The notes below the pieces were generated by a model, which saw only the letters and a list, made by a program, of their open reading frames with translations, made no database searches and was not told where the DNA came from. The position numbers and the translations under genes were made by a program. Below, piece by piece: positions 1 through 10,968 of a stretch of 64,000 nucleotides of DNA. Each line of letters begins with the position of its first letter. Within the stretch, counting starts at the first letter, position 1. This DNA is from Crambe crambe (Eukaryota; Porifera; Demospongiae; Poecilosclerida; Crambeidae): positions 7,913,338-7,977,337 of the forward strand of contig OZ004581.1 in assembly GCA_963924555.1 (NCBI GenBank). The letters are read 5' to 3'.

Positions 1-241
1 CAGTCCTTTGACTCCTTTTATAAAAGAATAAAAGATGGGACTAGATGCATTGCTATCATGCAGCTGTGCTATAGAACTGCATTGGAGGCATTTTTAAGCA
101 TACAGCTGCATGCAAGTACATAGCTAATAAAGTTTTTATAATTATTATTTTTTCAGGGAGGGGGTGGGAGGGGGCATCCCCTATATCCATAGAAAGTTGC
201 TACCATGTTCTCTTACTAGTTATAGTTCACTGGTTTTTCAG

Positions 242-430
242 GTGGACAGGATGTGGGCCATGCGGGATTATGAAGGAGCACGTCGCAACTCAAAATACGC
301 TCGCAACTGGAACATAGCTGGTATTATTGGAGGTTTCGTGACTCTTGCATTACTGGCCATCTTTTTGGGGCTCTTCCTTGGACTGTACTACTTCCCTCAA
401 GCTTACAAAAGATATTCCATTCATTTTTAA
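242..430 (+). CDS. G1: last exon of a CD225/dispanin (IFITM-like) gene, 5' part outside window
   Basis: Only exon 4 is in the window. A pyrimidine-rich tract ending TTTTTCAG at 241 is followed by an open 62-codon exon starting V-D-R-M-W and ending with TAA at 428-430. It carries the CD225 signature (D-Y-E-G-A-R-R-N-S-K-Y-A) and then a long hydrophobic segment, I-A-G-I-I-G to L-G-L-Y-Y, read as transmembrane helix 2. A poly(A) signal AATAAA lies at 497-502. The exon and the preceding intron (1-241) are close relatives of the G6 (26.55-27.2 kb) and G8 (33.06-33.48 kb) equivalents, so exons 1-3 should lie left of the window on the plus strand. Family assignment is firm; the full product cannot be given. 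Confidence 0.8.
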   Translation: MDRMWAMRDYEGARRNSKYARNWNIAGIIGGFVTLALLAIFLGLFLGLYYFPQAYKRYSIHF

Positions 431-683
431 CACTATAGATAGCTACGTATGTAGTCCACCCATGCATGCAGTGCTGAGAATCAACTTTTTTTCCTCAATA
501 AAAATAAGTAGCTAAGAACTTCATGCAATTTTGTGTCTGATTATAATTATATAGATTAATAATTGGTTTCAGCGAGTGAGCTGGCGTCATGACTCATATA
601 ATCTGTATATGTAGCTAGATGCATGACAAAAACAGCTGTCTATTTATATTCGGAGATTCCACATGCAACATCTATTTCATCAG

Positions 684-850
684 GTCATCAATAGTCGGCT
701 GACGTACATCAGACAGGCAGGGTTCTATATCTGCTTCCACTCCTTAAAAGGTCACATCCTAACATAGCTGGTATTATTGGAGGTTTCATGAGTCTTGCAT
801 TTCTGGCCATCTTTCGGGGGCTTTTCTTTGGACTGTACTACTTCCCTCGA
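684..850 (+). pseudogene. Vestigial CD225 exon 3 and exon 4 fragments
   Basis: At 681-683 a CAG acceptor is followed by GTCATCAATAGTC, matching the start of the G5/G10 exon 3 (GTCACAAATAGTC) before similarity is lost. At 761-850 there is the second half of an exon 4 (codons for N-I-A-G-I-I-G-G-F to G-L-Y-Y-F-P) without its V-D-R-M-W beginning. The exon 3 relic recurs at 27451 and 41835, and the exon 4 relic at about 21507. Not expected to be coding. Confidence 0.6.
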
Positions 851-1384
851 TCACCTTTACACTTGAAGTTAATTATACCTATAATCAATATTAACACTCT
901 ACATAGTCCATGCACCCTGAGAATCAACTTGTTTTCCTCAGTACAACATTCTTACATTAGCTAGCTAACTAATTATTACATAGCTAGCTATATATAAGAT
1001 GGATATAAGAATTTCATGAAGTTTCATGCGTGACTGTGTTATACACGTAGCTATATAATTTAAATTGTATACATTATGGATAGCTAATAGCTTAATTGAG
1101 AAACGTAGCTACATGTACGTATTAATGGACAGAGAATGGCTTGACTTGCATGCATGGCATTATTATGTATATTTAGCTAGCTGTGCATGCATGACTATCT
1201 AGCTATCGCCAGTTTAGATGCATGCATGGCTAGCTATATGTAATGCCATGCATGCATGAGTTTATGCATGTGACAATCTCTGGTGCATAAGTAACAGTTA
1301 ACAAAAATTGAAACTCAGCCATCTCTGTCCTAAGTGTAATCATTATAGTTATAGTAATAATTAACCATTATTATATGGACTCAC

Positions 1385-1454
1385 ATAATTCATTGCCGTC
1401 ATTTCTTATCAGTGCCTTCTTCTCGGTCATATCATGCATATTAAGGTTTGCCAT
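1385..1454 (-). CDS. Orphan CD225 start exon (exon 1)
   Basis: A 70 bp minus-strand exon opens at 1454 with M-A-N-L-N-M-H-D and runs 23 codons plus one base to a GTGAGT donor at 1384-1379, the standard exon 1 structure of this cluster. No matching exon 2-4 is visible between it and the left edge. It sits at the outer end of the left palindrome arm; its mirror partner is the truncated exon 1 near 55582 (G14). It is either a relic left by the duplication breakpoint or the start of a transcript whose other exons are not recognisable. Confidence 0.5.
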
Positions 1455-1808
1455 AGCTAGCTATACTGCAATTGGAGATCATGCAATGATAACTATCTCT
1501 GTAATATGATATTATACGTCCAGCATGCACTACTGGCTTTAGCTACAGAATTTAATTTACTGTATTATTTTGCTTCCAAATCTTATAGATTATAGCTACG
1601 TAGCTAGACTGAGATTACTGTGAATCAGCTAAAAGTAACAGTCGCTGGGAAAAGGTACCATGTAGTAAAACAATTATAAACTATCTATAGCTACTAAGCA
1701 CTTCCATGGATCCTAAAGTTTCAACTTTGATATCTCTATTTTCAATTCCACCTCCATTCCTAAAGTTTGTCTACATTATTAGCAATATGAGCTCACTGGG
1801 ATTTTTTA

Positions 1809-1935
1809 GGCTGACAGGATGTGCATGGGCCATGTGGGATTAAGCTTAAGATAATTATTATGCTCACAATAGAGTCTTGTATTTCTGGTAGGATTGCAAC
1901 CCCTCAGCCATCCAGCCCTGGCCCTGGCCCTTGCC
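1809..1935 (+). pseudogene. Degenerate CD225 exon 4 relic, antisense to the surrounding arm
   Basis: After a T-rich tract and TTTAGG the sequence GCTGACAGGATGTG...CATGTGGGATTAA resembles exon 4 starts (V-D-R-M-W-A-M-R-D) but stops where the family has D-Y-E. Equivalent relics occur at 15773-15905 (+), about 48140-48275 (-) and 54945-55060 (-), so the relic predates the duplications in this window. Confidence 0.5.
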
Positions 1936-2252
1936 CTGATAAAAATGAACGTGTCATGCAAAATGCTAGCTTGCTTACCCTATACATAATTTCTATGATC
2001 ATATAGTTCCTATCATTAATCCCCTCCTCACTGATTTTTATCATAGCTACGTAGATGCTGACTCAAATAATATTGTAGTGCTTTAGTAACCTTTCAAATT
2101 GTTATAATGATTGTAGCTATTGTCTAGCTAGCTATAGCTCAGTCCACTGCATGTAGCTATGTGTACATGTACGTAACTGATGATGGCTACTATGTATGAT
2201 TTTAAGGCTATCATACAACTAAAGATCTATTGCTGGAGTAGAGTCAGTAAAA

Positions 2253-5200
2253 TCAGTTGTAGTAAGTGTACCTCCTATTATTATAACTGGCAGTAACTAT
2301 AATGCTGTAGAGAATGAGACCAGTGTAGGTGAGTGCTAGCAACACTCCAACTATTATGCCAAATATGTTGAAAATTTTGGTATAAATCGAATATCGACGA
2401 ACTCCTTCGTAATTTCGATTCTCCCATTTGTCATCAACCTGCATGTATGTATATAATGTATGCATTGATTTTTGTGGCTATGTACATGGTATAATCTATA
2501 GCTATAGAGTGACTATATTATTATACTGGCAGGAAAAATAATATCGCACATAAAGACAAAAAATAGGGCTGTATAGGGCTGGATACATTTTTTTCAACAT
2601 TATGGTGTATCAGAAAACCTCCTGACAGAACTTGCTACAGATGCCTGACTTGTGGAACAGGGACATGTGTTAATTATTATCTCAATTCACACTTAGATCA
2701 TGCATAGTGCTATTGTTCTAATCTTAGCTTCTATTTTTAGATTGACTGATTTCTATAAAAATAGGCTGAGTTGATTTTTGTATCAGTTCCATTTTAATGA
2801 ATAAGTTTGGCATCTCCTGAAATCTCTTACATGGTGCATGTATAGCTTACACAGTGACATCATTATGTAGCTATGTATGTAGCTAATTCACATTCTATAG
2901 AGCTAGGGTATATTTCACTTATGGGACACTATAGCTAGCTACCTGCTTTATATATTACATTGTAACTAAATATAGGAAAGTGAATTTTCATGCTCTCTCC
3001 TATACCCATGTTACCAGAGTATACAATCTAAACAGAGAGAGAAGCTTTGCTACAGTTGATTTACGGTCCGTTTGAATTTCCGTATGCCATACTGTACACG
3101 GGAAGCTTGTTTATAAAATGTATGCACGCACAAAGCATACGCTTCCCGTGTATGGCATACGGAATATTTGAATGGAGCGTAAATCCACTGTACCCCCTTC
3201 TTTATTGAGAGTTTTGTCCTCTTTGGGGTATCCTATATGCTGTATTAGCAGCTACACACACTTCTCCTGTATGACCTTATTGCTGTAGAGCAGTGCTGCA
3301 ATTCCAAGGGGCCAACAGCAGCAGATGCAGGTGAAGATGGACAAGTAATGCCAGGTACGTGGCTTTATAGGGTCCAAATGAAAATCATTAGATGATGACA
3401 TTTGTTCATTATTTGCAACCTATAGAGAAAAAAGGATTATTGTAGTGAGGGCCAATTATCTATGACCCCATCACCTTGATAGATATACGTACGTAATAGC
3501 TACACTTATAGGCAGTTATAATGTGATTATATTATTACCCTGACATAAGCTGGTAAATTCTGGAGGTGCGGCATCTCAGCAGATGGTGGGCCTGCATGCA
3601 CTGCAAATTTAAAACTGTTAGCTAAGTGTGTGAGTGTATGTGTGTTAGTCTCGCGTGGTCAAACCCTGAAGGAAGGGGAAGGGGGAAGGTCTGGCCACAT
3701 GAGACTATGTGTGTGCATGTGTCATGGACCTCCATCCCAGACACAGAGGCCCCTGACAACTGCAGCCTTCGATTAGCACATATGGAGGCGTGAACCCGAC
3801 TCTCATGACACTTGACGATATATGTACAATTCTAGCTAGATGATGACTGAGACAGTTAGTCAGTTTTTTTGGCTTAGCTTTTCTTTTTGGGCTGTATAAT
3901 CAGAAATAATAATAATTTACTTAGCTACTTGATCAGTAAACCCCAACATTCATCTGCAATCTTCTCCTGGGAGGGTCTGTCATCACCATATCTCCTTCCC
4001 TTGTCAAATCTCTCCCCGTGGTGACGTTGGAATGGCTCTCCCATACCTCTCCTGAAGTCTCTGCTGTCAGCTCTCTTCAGCCATCGTGGATCGTCAAGGT
4101 CCATGTTCCTATCTTGGAAGTAGTATTCTGCAAGACTTGCTGCTTCTTTAGATGATTTGGGTTCTTTCTCTCTGATGCTTGTAGCTGCTGACTTGGGTAG
4201 CATTTGCAACAGCTTCTCAGTGACTACTTGATCCAGTGACTCCTTCACAGTGTCCTTCTCTGCAAACCGATGTATTAGTCGTGTTAAGTTCCTGGCTACC
4301 TGGGAAAAATTTTGTCCTTTTTTCCTCTCCAATGTCCAAAATGACTCCCCAGCTCTCCTAGAGCTGCTTGAACTGGCATTGATTAGCTCCTCCTTTAACT
4401 TCTTGTACTCCAGCTTGTCTTCTGGTTCCATGTGTGATGTAATTGATCTGCACTCGTCATTCATTAATGGCGTTAAGTGCCCGCACCATTCGCACCTCGG
4501 TATTTCCTTCCGTCCCATGTTTTCTTTGAACATCTCCAAGTATTCCGATATCTCAGTTTCCTTCGTCATTGCTGCTATCTTGGGGATCGCTTCCTTCTGT
4601 TTGTCTCTTTTCCTCTCTGCTGCTGTCTCTGATCGGGTCCTTTCATCTTTTTCCATGGACAGTCTCAAAAGTTCTGCGGTCTGTTCCATCTGGGTTTTCA
4701 ATAACTGGGCAAAATTGGTTTGCAATAATTCAAACTTCCTCTCCTGAAATTCTTGCTCTTGTGCTCGTTCGCTCTTCTCCTCTTCTCTCCTAATTCTTTC
4801 TTGTTTTTCACGTTGACGATCTCTCTCTTCTCTTTCTTGTTGCCTGATTTTCTCTTGCTCTTGTTTTTCTCGATCTCTGTCCTCCTGCTCTTGCTGTCGT
4901 GTCCGTTCCTGGTGTTTCAAAAACTCCAGTAAGTCAGATGATTCGTGCGTTACTTCATAGCCTCCTTTCTTCTTTGATGCCATCCCGTTCGCTTCCTGTA
5001 CCGTTCACTCGAATTAATGTTTCCTCTCGTGCTATTTTATTCCCTCTGATCAGTCGCTCCCCTGGGTCCTTGAACAAAATCCTGGTCCTATCTCCATCTT
5101 CTCCTCCAAGACTTGGCTAACGATAGTCCAGAGCCACTGCTGCCACCAGAATGTTGGGGTTTACTGATCAAGTAGCTAAGTAAATTATTATTATTTCTGA

Positions 5201-6230
5201 TTATACAGCCCAAAAAGAAAAGCTAAGCCAAAAAAACTGACTAACTGTCTCAGTCATCATCTAGCTAGAATTGTACATATATCGTCAAGTGTCATGAGAG
5301 TCGGGTTCACGCCTCCATATGTGCTAATCGAAGGCTGCAGTTGTCAGGGGCCTCTGTGTCTGGGATGGAGGTCCATGACAGCATGTGTACTTTATATCAA
5401 AGGAATAATTATTGTTACCAGTTTGTCTTACAGTTTACAGAAAGCGTTCCTTAGATATATGCATGCATAATACATAACGTAGCATTACACTTTCACTTTG
5501 GAGTATGGAAGAATAATTGCTACTTGACAATGCATAACTCCATGGCTAGCTAATATCACACACAGTGCATACATACATGGCCTATAACTATACAGTGTCA
5601 ATCACTTGTGAAATAGCTAGGTACTGTTTTATTAACAGTTAAGGTAAAGCGGGGCTATTTCGAACGGCGAGTAATTCCGTATTGTTCAAATATTTCTGGA
5701 AACTACTCAGGCTTCTGAGCTCAATGTTGGAGGATATAATCTACCATAATAGTAGAATATACCTTTCAAAATAGAGCTCATAAGCTCGAGGAGTTTTGAA
5801 AATATTTGACCCTACGGAATAGCCCCACCGTTCGAAATAGCCCCGCTTTACCTTACTGTTGAGCACTAACTGGATAATACTAGTATAGATAACTAGCTAG
5901 CTCTATAGCTGTAGCTACTCCTTCAATATAAAAGTTTCTCCACCTTGCCATGCACCATAGCTACATAGCTACATATGTGATAGCTAATCCCAGGTGGCTG
6001 TATAGTTAGAATAGCTACTAGCTATCTTGAGATTGTCACAAAATATTAGCTGTAGCTAGCTTGGTACTCCATAGACATAATTATAATAGATATAGCTATT
6101 TACTAGCTACTATACAGTAAATGTAGTCTAGTTATTAGCTACAATACGTAGACTCACATAATAATTCATTGCTATCACTTTTCATCAGTGCCTCGTCCTC
6201 AGAAGCATCATGCATATTAAGGTTTGCCAT
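2253..6230 (-). CDS. G2: CD225/dispanin-family membrane protein, 4 exons, ~151 aa
   Basis: Exons (minus): 6158-6230, 3539-3591, 3276-3419, 2253-2438. The spliced frame is open: 24 codons plus 1 base, 53 bp, 48 codons, 61 codons plus stop. Exon 1 begins M-A-N-L-N-M-H-D. Exon 2 is the short type, C-P-P-S-A-E-M-P-H-L-Q-N. Exon 3 carries I-K-P-R-T-W-H-Y-L-S-I-F-T and the membrane-buried C-I-C-C-C-W-P-L-G-I-A-A-L-L-Y-S-N-K. Exon 4 has V-D-D-K-W-E-N-R-N-Y-E-G-V-R-R-Y-S-I-Y and transmembrane helix 2. In the family this core forms two hydrophobic segments around a cytosolic loop. The first base of the signature pair differs from paralogues (E-G-V instead of E-G-A). Intron 1 contains an LTR-type element (3720-5380) and a MITE (5642-5853), both absent from the mirror gene G13. 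Tyr-rich C-terminus. Function is known only by family. Confidence 0.82.
3058..3185. mobile_element. Foldback MITE-like element (GATTTACG ends)
   Basis: The ends are inverted copies: GATTTACGGTCCGTTTGAAT at the left and ATTTGAATGGAGCGTAAATC at the right, with inner arms around CCGTATGCCATAC and ACACGGGAAGC. It lies in the intron between exons 3 and 4 of G2. The same element sits at 53456-53570 in G13, so it predates the inverted duplication. Confidence 0.7.
3720..5380 (-). mobile_element. LTR-type retroelement with two inverted 229-bp LTRs
   Basis: Both outer ends read TGTCATGGACC inward and are flanked by the 5-bp direct repeat GCATG (3715-3719 and 5381-5385). The 229-bp terminal segments 3720-3948 and 5152-5380 are near-identical inverted copies, each TG...CA when read inward. 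On the minus strand the right LTR ends CCCCAACA and is followed by TTCTGGTGGCAGCAGTGG, a primer-binding-site-like stretch, then the Gag-like ORF. TG/CA termini, 5-bp target duplication and a PBS-like sequence fit an LTR retrotransposon, but the LTRs should be direct repeats. There is no protease, reverse transcriptase or integrase. The paralogous intron (near 52825, and 17.76 kb in G4) has no such element. Confidence 0.8.
3925..4983 (-). CDS. Gag-like protein (352 aa) of the inverted-LTR element
   Basis: A single open frame starts M-A-S-K-K-K-G-G at 4983, about 170 bp inside the right LTR. Residues ~20-120 are a highly charged Q/E/R/K coiled coil. A C-E-W-C pair lies near residue 165. Residues ~225-300 resemble the alpha-helical Gag capsid region related to SCAN domains (N-L-T-R-L-I-H-R-F, E-K-L-L-Q-M-L-P, A-A-S-L-A-E-Y-Y). 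The C-terminus is basic (R/G/D-rich), and no CCHC zinc knuckle is seen. The last ~9 residues are encoded in the inverted left LTR, so the natural C-terminus, and any pol, has been lost. Capsid-like function is inferred from family resemblance. Confidence 0.65.
   Translation of the reverse strand: MASKKKGGYEVTHESSDLLEFLKHQERTRQQEQEDRDREKQEQEKIRQQEREERDRQREKQERIRREEEKSERAQEQEFQERKFELLQTNFAQLLKTQMEQTAELLRLSMEKDERTRSETAAERKRDKQKEAIPKIAAMTKETEISEYLEMFKENMGRKEIPRCEWCGHLTPLMNDECRSITSHMEPEDKLEYKKLKEELINASSSSSRRAGESFWTLERKKGQNFSQVARNLTRLIHRFAEKDTVKESLDQVVTEKLLQMLPKSAATSIREKEPKSSKEAASLAEYYFQDRNMDLDDPRWLKRADSRDFRRGMGEPFQRHHGERFDKGRRYGDDRPSQEKIADECWGLLIK
5642..5853. mobile_element. 212-bp TIR element (AGGTAAAGCGGGGC ends) with empty site in the paralogue
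   Basis: Terminal inverted repeats are AGGTAAAGCGGGGCTATTTC and its complement, flanked by TA on both sides (5640-5641 and 5854-5855). The mirror position in G13 (about 52585) reads straight through as CAACAGTAACTG, the expected empty target with one TA. It inserted after the inverted duplication, into intron 1 of G2. TA duplication and structure suggest a mariner-type MITE. Confidence 0.82.
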
Positions 6231-6272
6231 TACTAGCTTATTAATGTTACTGCTATTCAAGTTCAGGCTATA

Positions 6273-6343
6273 TATTTATAGCTAGCGGATTTGGGCAGTC
6301 TTCCGATAATTATAAATTAGGCAAAGATCGTCAGCGCATGCGC
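6273..6343 (-). promoter_or_regulatory. G2 promoter: NRF-1-type palindrome and TATA-like box
   Basis: Reading minus, TGCGCATGCGCT (core 6334-6343) fits the NRF-1 consensus YGCGCANGCGCR. About 55 bp downstream is TATAAATA (6273-6280), 43 bp before the ATG at 6230. The same pair precedes the start exons at 34850 and 52243. A TATA-driven start would leave a very short 5' UTR. Protein binding is inferred. Confidence 0.55.
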
Positions 6344-6774
6344 AGACTGATTTAACTTATATAATAAGAATGTCTGAGAAAGAAAAGGTGAGCACTTAGC
6401 ATTTGGTTAAGTTTCAGCCAGTGCAGTTTATTGCTAGCAGCTAGCTACAGGCTACAGCTACCAGAATGCTTAGCTAGCTACTGAAGCTTTAGACATAGAG
6501 GTAGCTGGGCCATCAGCACCAAATTCTTATACTTCATACTGTTATTATAATTGTTATGAAATGGGCGTGGCTAAGCAAAGGTGGGCGTGGTCAGATGTAT
6601 GGTGGAAGACTACCAATTTCAAGGGTGCCCCTGACATGCAAGTGCAATAGAGCATCTGTGTATACTCTCTTGTATGTATGTATTCAGCAGTCATTCCCAA
6701 AGTTCATGTTTGGTGGTGTGTGTCACGTATACACACACACCGATGTATTAAATCGAATGGAAATCATTTTATAG

Positions 6775-6995
6775 CTGCCGCTGAGTGGTCACATAAGCCA
6801 GGATGCCTGTGCGCTAAGCAGGCAGTGCTGGAAACCTTAGCTTGCAGGAGGAGGACTTGACTATCTCTTCTCAGCAAGTGCATGGTGTGTGGGCACCGAA
6901 GTCCCACTGGCTGGAGACCACAACTGATTTTTGGTTCAGTCCAGGAAACTCCTCCTCTGAGGTCATTACGTAGAAGCCAACTTTAAATTCCTATA
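6775..6995 (-). repeat. Upstream conserved block, copy 1 (5 copies in window)
   Basis: A ~200 bp segment containing GAGGAGGAGTTTCCTGGA, a run ending CTTGCTGAGAAG, TCCTCCTGCGAG and CAGCACTGCCTGCTTAG. Copies: here, 18640-18835 (-), 45165-45385 (+), 51460-51680 (+) and 61833-62045 (+). Each lies on the upstream side of an exon 1 (G2, G4, G11, G13, G16). Reading frames within it are not conserved between copies, so it is not annotated as coding. Confidence 0.6.
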
Positions 6996-7109
6996 GCCAA
7001 TAGCTAACATATAGTTAGCTGCTAGGGTGCATGCTCCATATTGTAGCTATAATGTAATGTACTTACATAATAATTCATTTACTGTCCATCATGCAGTGCG
7101 TTGTAGCTT

Positions 7110-7165
7110 CACACGATATCATATGATAGAGCTGTAGCTATCACATGATAGAGCTGTATAGCTAT
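7110..7165. repeat. Short copy of the CTATCATGTGATAG satellite
   Basis: Two to three units built on the palindrome CTATCA(C/T)(A/G)TGATAG followed by AGCTGTAGCTA. The mirror region 50899-51115 holds about ten units, so the array expanded in the right arm or contracted here. Confidence 0.6.
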
Positions 7166-9244
7166 AATGCAGCTCAGGTACTCCATGCAATAAATATGTA
7201 CATACATATAATAATAATAGTAATATTTTTATTTTACATTAATTAGCTAGCTACGTACATGAACCTGTAGTACATGTGTGTATGATAACAATGAAATAAT
7301 TATGTGAGTCTATGAGTCTATACTCATGATATAGCTACGTACTTCACTGAGGAAAAGAAGTTGATTCTCAGTAACTGCATGGAGGGACTATGTGGCTAGT
7401 GTTAAGTTATAAATGACATGGAATAGAGGGACGAATACAATTCAAAGAAAAGCCCCAAAGAGTTTGCCACAGTTACCAGACACACGAAACTTCCAACAAT
7501 ACCAGCTATGTTCAAGTTGCGAGTATATTTTGAGCTGCGATGTGCTGCTTCATAATCTTGCATGGCCCACATCCTGTCCACCTGAAAAATCAGTGAATCT
7601 CTCTCAATGCATATCATTATAGTATAATTATTCTCACTGTTATTAGAGAGCACAGCAGCAGCTGACTCTCTATGCACGTATATATATTATAGGGATGACC
7701 CATCTAAAACCACCATAGTGTATACATTCATATGTGCCAAACTTCACATGCTTTAATTGTACATGATAGCTACAGTAATCCTATACGTACTTTCAATTGT
7801 AACATTATAGAATGTCCCTCTGGGCAGTGACAGCTATGCATGTAGCTACATCTGGAAGTAATCAGGTGTGAAGTTTGGAAGCAATCAGGTTTGAAGTTTG
7901 GAAAAAAAATAATCAGTGAAATTGTTGTTTTTCACAAGTTGTATAATAAAAGCAAACACTTTGTTAACTATTAGCTAACACCTGTAGCTACTGCATGACC
8001 TTATCACTGTAGAACAGTGCTAGGAACCCAAAGGGGCAGCAGAACCAGCAGAAGAGGAAAGTGAAGACACAGGTGAAAATAGACAAGTAAAGCCAAGTAC
8101 GTGGCTTAATAGGATCCATATGATAATCATTGGGTGATGACGTTTGTTGATTGATCTATAGAGAGAGAAAGAAACCTATTTTGTGAGGGAATGGTTAGCT
8201 ATAGCTATATACGTATAGCTCTCTGGACCTCTCTCTATCTATGTCCCTGTCACCCTATAACACTCGGCCTACATCATAATGCAATTACCCTGACATAAGC
8301 ACTTGTGTGAGGTGAATTATGGAGGTGCGCATCTCAGTAGAAGATGGTGGACCTGCATTGAATGGAAGAGTTCATAATAATAATAATAATAATAATAATC
8401 AGAGAGTGCGGTAGCACTCTCTAAGTAGGGATGGCAGGTCAAAGTCCATAGGACAGTATAAACTAAAAACTCTTCTTTCTCTTCTACCCTTACTCTACAG
8501 GTTCTCAGAAGGCTACAGTGAATTATTATATCTACAAAGAAGAGAGGAGAATGTTCAAAAGCCAAAAATTCATTCGCCAACATAAGAAAAAAACGAGTTC
8601 TAAAATTGACTTTTCGTTCTTTTTCTTTATAATAATAATAATAATAATAAGGATAATAATAATAATAAGATCGACGTACCGACTTACTGGCTATAGTCAT
8701 CAAAATTCTGCTTTGGCCTGTCACGAAAAATTTGGACCGGGGAAAAAAGTGGACCGGGGGTCCAGTTTTTTCCATGAAAAAAGTGGACCGCCTTTACCAA
8801 AAGTTATCCGGGCATATCAGCTTATACATAACTGAGCAGCGCTACCCACCAGACTGTAGTCAAGACAAAAAGAGAGCTATTGGAGAGAAAGCAGCTATGT
8901 TCAATGTAAGAAAGGGAGTTCTTTTCATCAAGAAGAAAAAGAAGAGCGTGGTAAGACCTGATTTTTCATAGGTGCTTATTATGCTTGTAGATAGCTAGCT
9001 AGCTTAGCTAGCTACGCATGAAGTTGAGTCTAGATGCAATCATGGTGATTCTACTTAATTATGGCCTTACTGGTTACCAGCATAGATACTATATATCTAC
9101 TGCACAGTATAATTATGGTATCTGTACCAGATTTTTGGCCTCTGTAAAAGAAGCTCATGAAATTTGCCTGTAGCTGTAGCTAGCTATGTACCAAGTTACC
9201 CAGCTATTCTCTTCAAATAAATAATCAAATCAAATATCATTCTG

Positions 9245-9935
9245 ATGACCTTGGGTTTTCCCTATCCCTGACCAAAAGGCTGTATGGTTTAATAGTGGAC
9301 ATACTGATGCTGAGATCATGTGTGTGGTGTTCCAGAAAGTCTACTATCAGAGAAGGGACCCAATCAGCTATCCTACCTGATGACTGATGTATGCAGTCTT
9401 CTTGGAATTACGAAATTGAATACTACAGCATACCATCTTCAGTGTGATGGCCTCACCGAGAGGTTTAATCGTACTCTCGTACTCTAAAGACGCTGATATG
9501 CAAGCATGTTGATGTCTATGGGAAGCAGTGGGACAAGTATTTACATGGGATGCCTATGAGGCAACAGGCGAGAAGCCATCTTACCTTCTTTATGGTAGCT
9601 ATCCTATTGAAGCTGCATTTCTTCCTGCTAATGAGGTAGAAGGGGCTGACCTGACAGGCTACCAATACGACAGGAACTCACTGAGATACTCAGTCAATCC
9701 AGAAAACCCAGAAGCATTGCAAAAAGTACTATAATAAGGTGAACAAATGTTCTCCTATGCAGTTCAAGATTGGCGGTCTAGTGCTATTTCGATTTCCTCA
9801 GGAAGAGTCCGGGAAGTTTCAGAAGTTATCTCGTCTGTGGCATGGACCCTATATATATTGATTTTTTGAGGTGACTCCAACCGGCATTGCAGGAAAACGT
9901 GTCTACACTTCAAAAGATGTTCATGTACACTTAAA
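9245..9935 (+). pseudogene. Decayed Ty3/gypsy integrase (pol 3' part)
   Basis: In frame at 9341 the text reads L-L-S-E-K-G-P-N..., then L-L-G-I-T-K-L-N-T-T-A-Y-H and G-L-T-E-R-F-N-R-T-L, the rve core. The glutamate of E-R-F-N lies 35 residues after the position that should be the second catalytic Asp, but that residue is Glu here. A stop follows, then a frameshift into 9528-9734 (E-K-P-S-Y-L-L-Y-G-S), and then a C-terminal stretch (F-P-Q-E-E-S-G-K, W-H-G-P-Y) broken by another stop. No protease or reverse transcriptase remains. Inactive. Confidence 0.75.
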
Positions 9936-9972
9936 TCTGAGTTACCCTAGTTATCTGACCATCCCTCTACTT

Positions 9973-10968
9973 AGTCTCGCGTGGCCAGACCCTTTACCAA
10001 CTGCAGCACGGATGTATTACATCATCCGCACGCAGAAGGAAGGGTCTGGTGTCAGCGTGTACTGGCTTTCGTTGCATTCCCCAGGAATGTGAACTTCAAT
10101 ACTTAGTGTGTATTGCTTATGGGAGTGTGGTTTTATTATCACATTAATAATATTCACGCGCACCGATAACGTTAACGTAGGCGATTCCGGCCGGGCTATT
10201 TTTTCAGCAGGCGTAGAATGAAGCGATGGCTTCTTTGCAAGACAGTGCATCTGCAGATGTAAAATGTATAGTAGCTAGGCTTGAAGAAAGAACAAGAGGA
10301 GAGTGTGTTTCAGCTGGTCAGTGGCAAGGATGTATTTGTGTGCCTGCCAACAGGCTGTACTTGACCTGCTCGATTGGTACAGAAGAAGTTGGTCGTATCA
10401 CCACTTAGTGCCTTGATGAAAGACCAGGTAGCTTCTGATTGGTGATTTGCTTGGACTACATTGAGGAACTATACTATGGGTGCTGGTGAAGCACCATCGG
10501 TTGCTACAATGCCTGGTTCCACTTGTGCTGACTGAAACTTAGGAAGAATGGCCAGTGCACTCTGCAAATTGTTGGTCAGTGTTTGCAGGCGGTCATTACA
10601 AGATCTGCAAACGTATCCAGTGTGCAACTTGGTGCAGTCCACTTCAGGAAACCTGGACATCAGAGCAGTAAGGCATTCCAGTGCACTTGATATGCCAGGA
10701 CTTGACAAGGGTCTCCTTCTCTTCTCTTCTTCTCATTGGCACTGGCCACAGACTTTCCACAGCAAAAACAATTTTCCATAGCCAGATGCAATAATAATAG
10801 CGCGCAGTTTACTCTTATGGTTTTGTGGTGTGAACGTGGGTGTAAATTGCATTCCACTGCAACGAGAGCCAGTACACGCTGACACCAGACCCTTCCTTCT
10901 GCGTGCGGATGATGTAATACATCCGTGCTGCAGTTGGTAAAGGGTCTGGCCACGCGAGACTACCCTCT
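9973..10968. mobile_element. DNA transposon with ~110-bp TIRs (AGTCTCGCGTGGCCAGACCC)
   Basis: The left end (about 9973-10085) and right end (about 10848-10968) are inverted copies including AGTCTCGCGTGGCCAGACCC, GCAGCACGGATGTATTACAT and CGTGTACTGGCT. It interrupts or abuts the gypsy relic. Related termini occur at 3650, 17640, 38319/39243 and 52850. The interior contains a minus-strand Cys-rich fragment (M-E-N-C-F-C-C-G-K-S ... Y-V-C-R-S-C-N-D) split over two frames, possibly a zinc-binding relic. No transposase is recognised. Confidence 0.65.

Noticed and set aside
4250-4793. Plus-strand open frames across the Gag-like gene
   Set aside because: Antisense shadows of the 352-aa minus-strand frame, which has the family-like features.
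10226-10953. Transposase or zinc-finger gene inside the 9973-10968 element
   Set aside because: Only short frames in two phases; C-x-C-C and C-x-x-C pairs are suggestive, but no domain can be supported.
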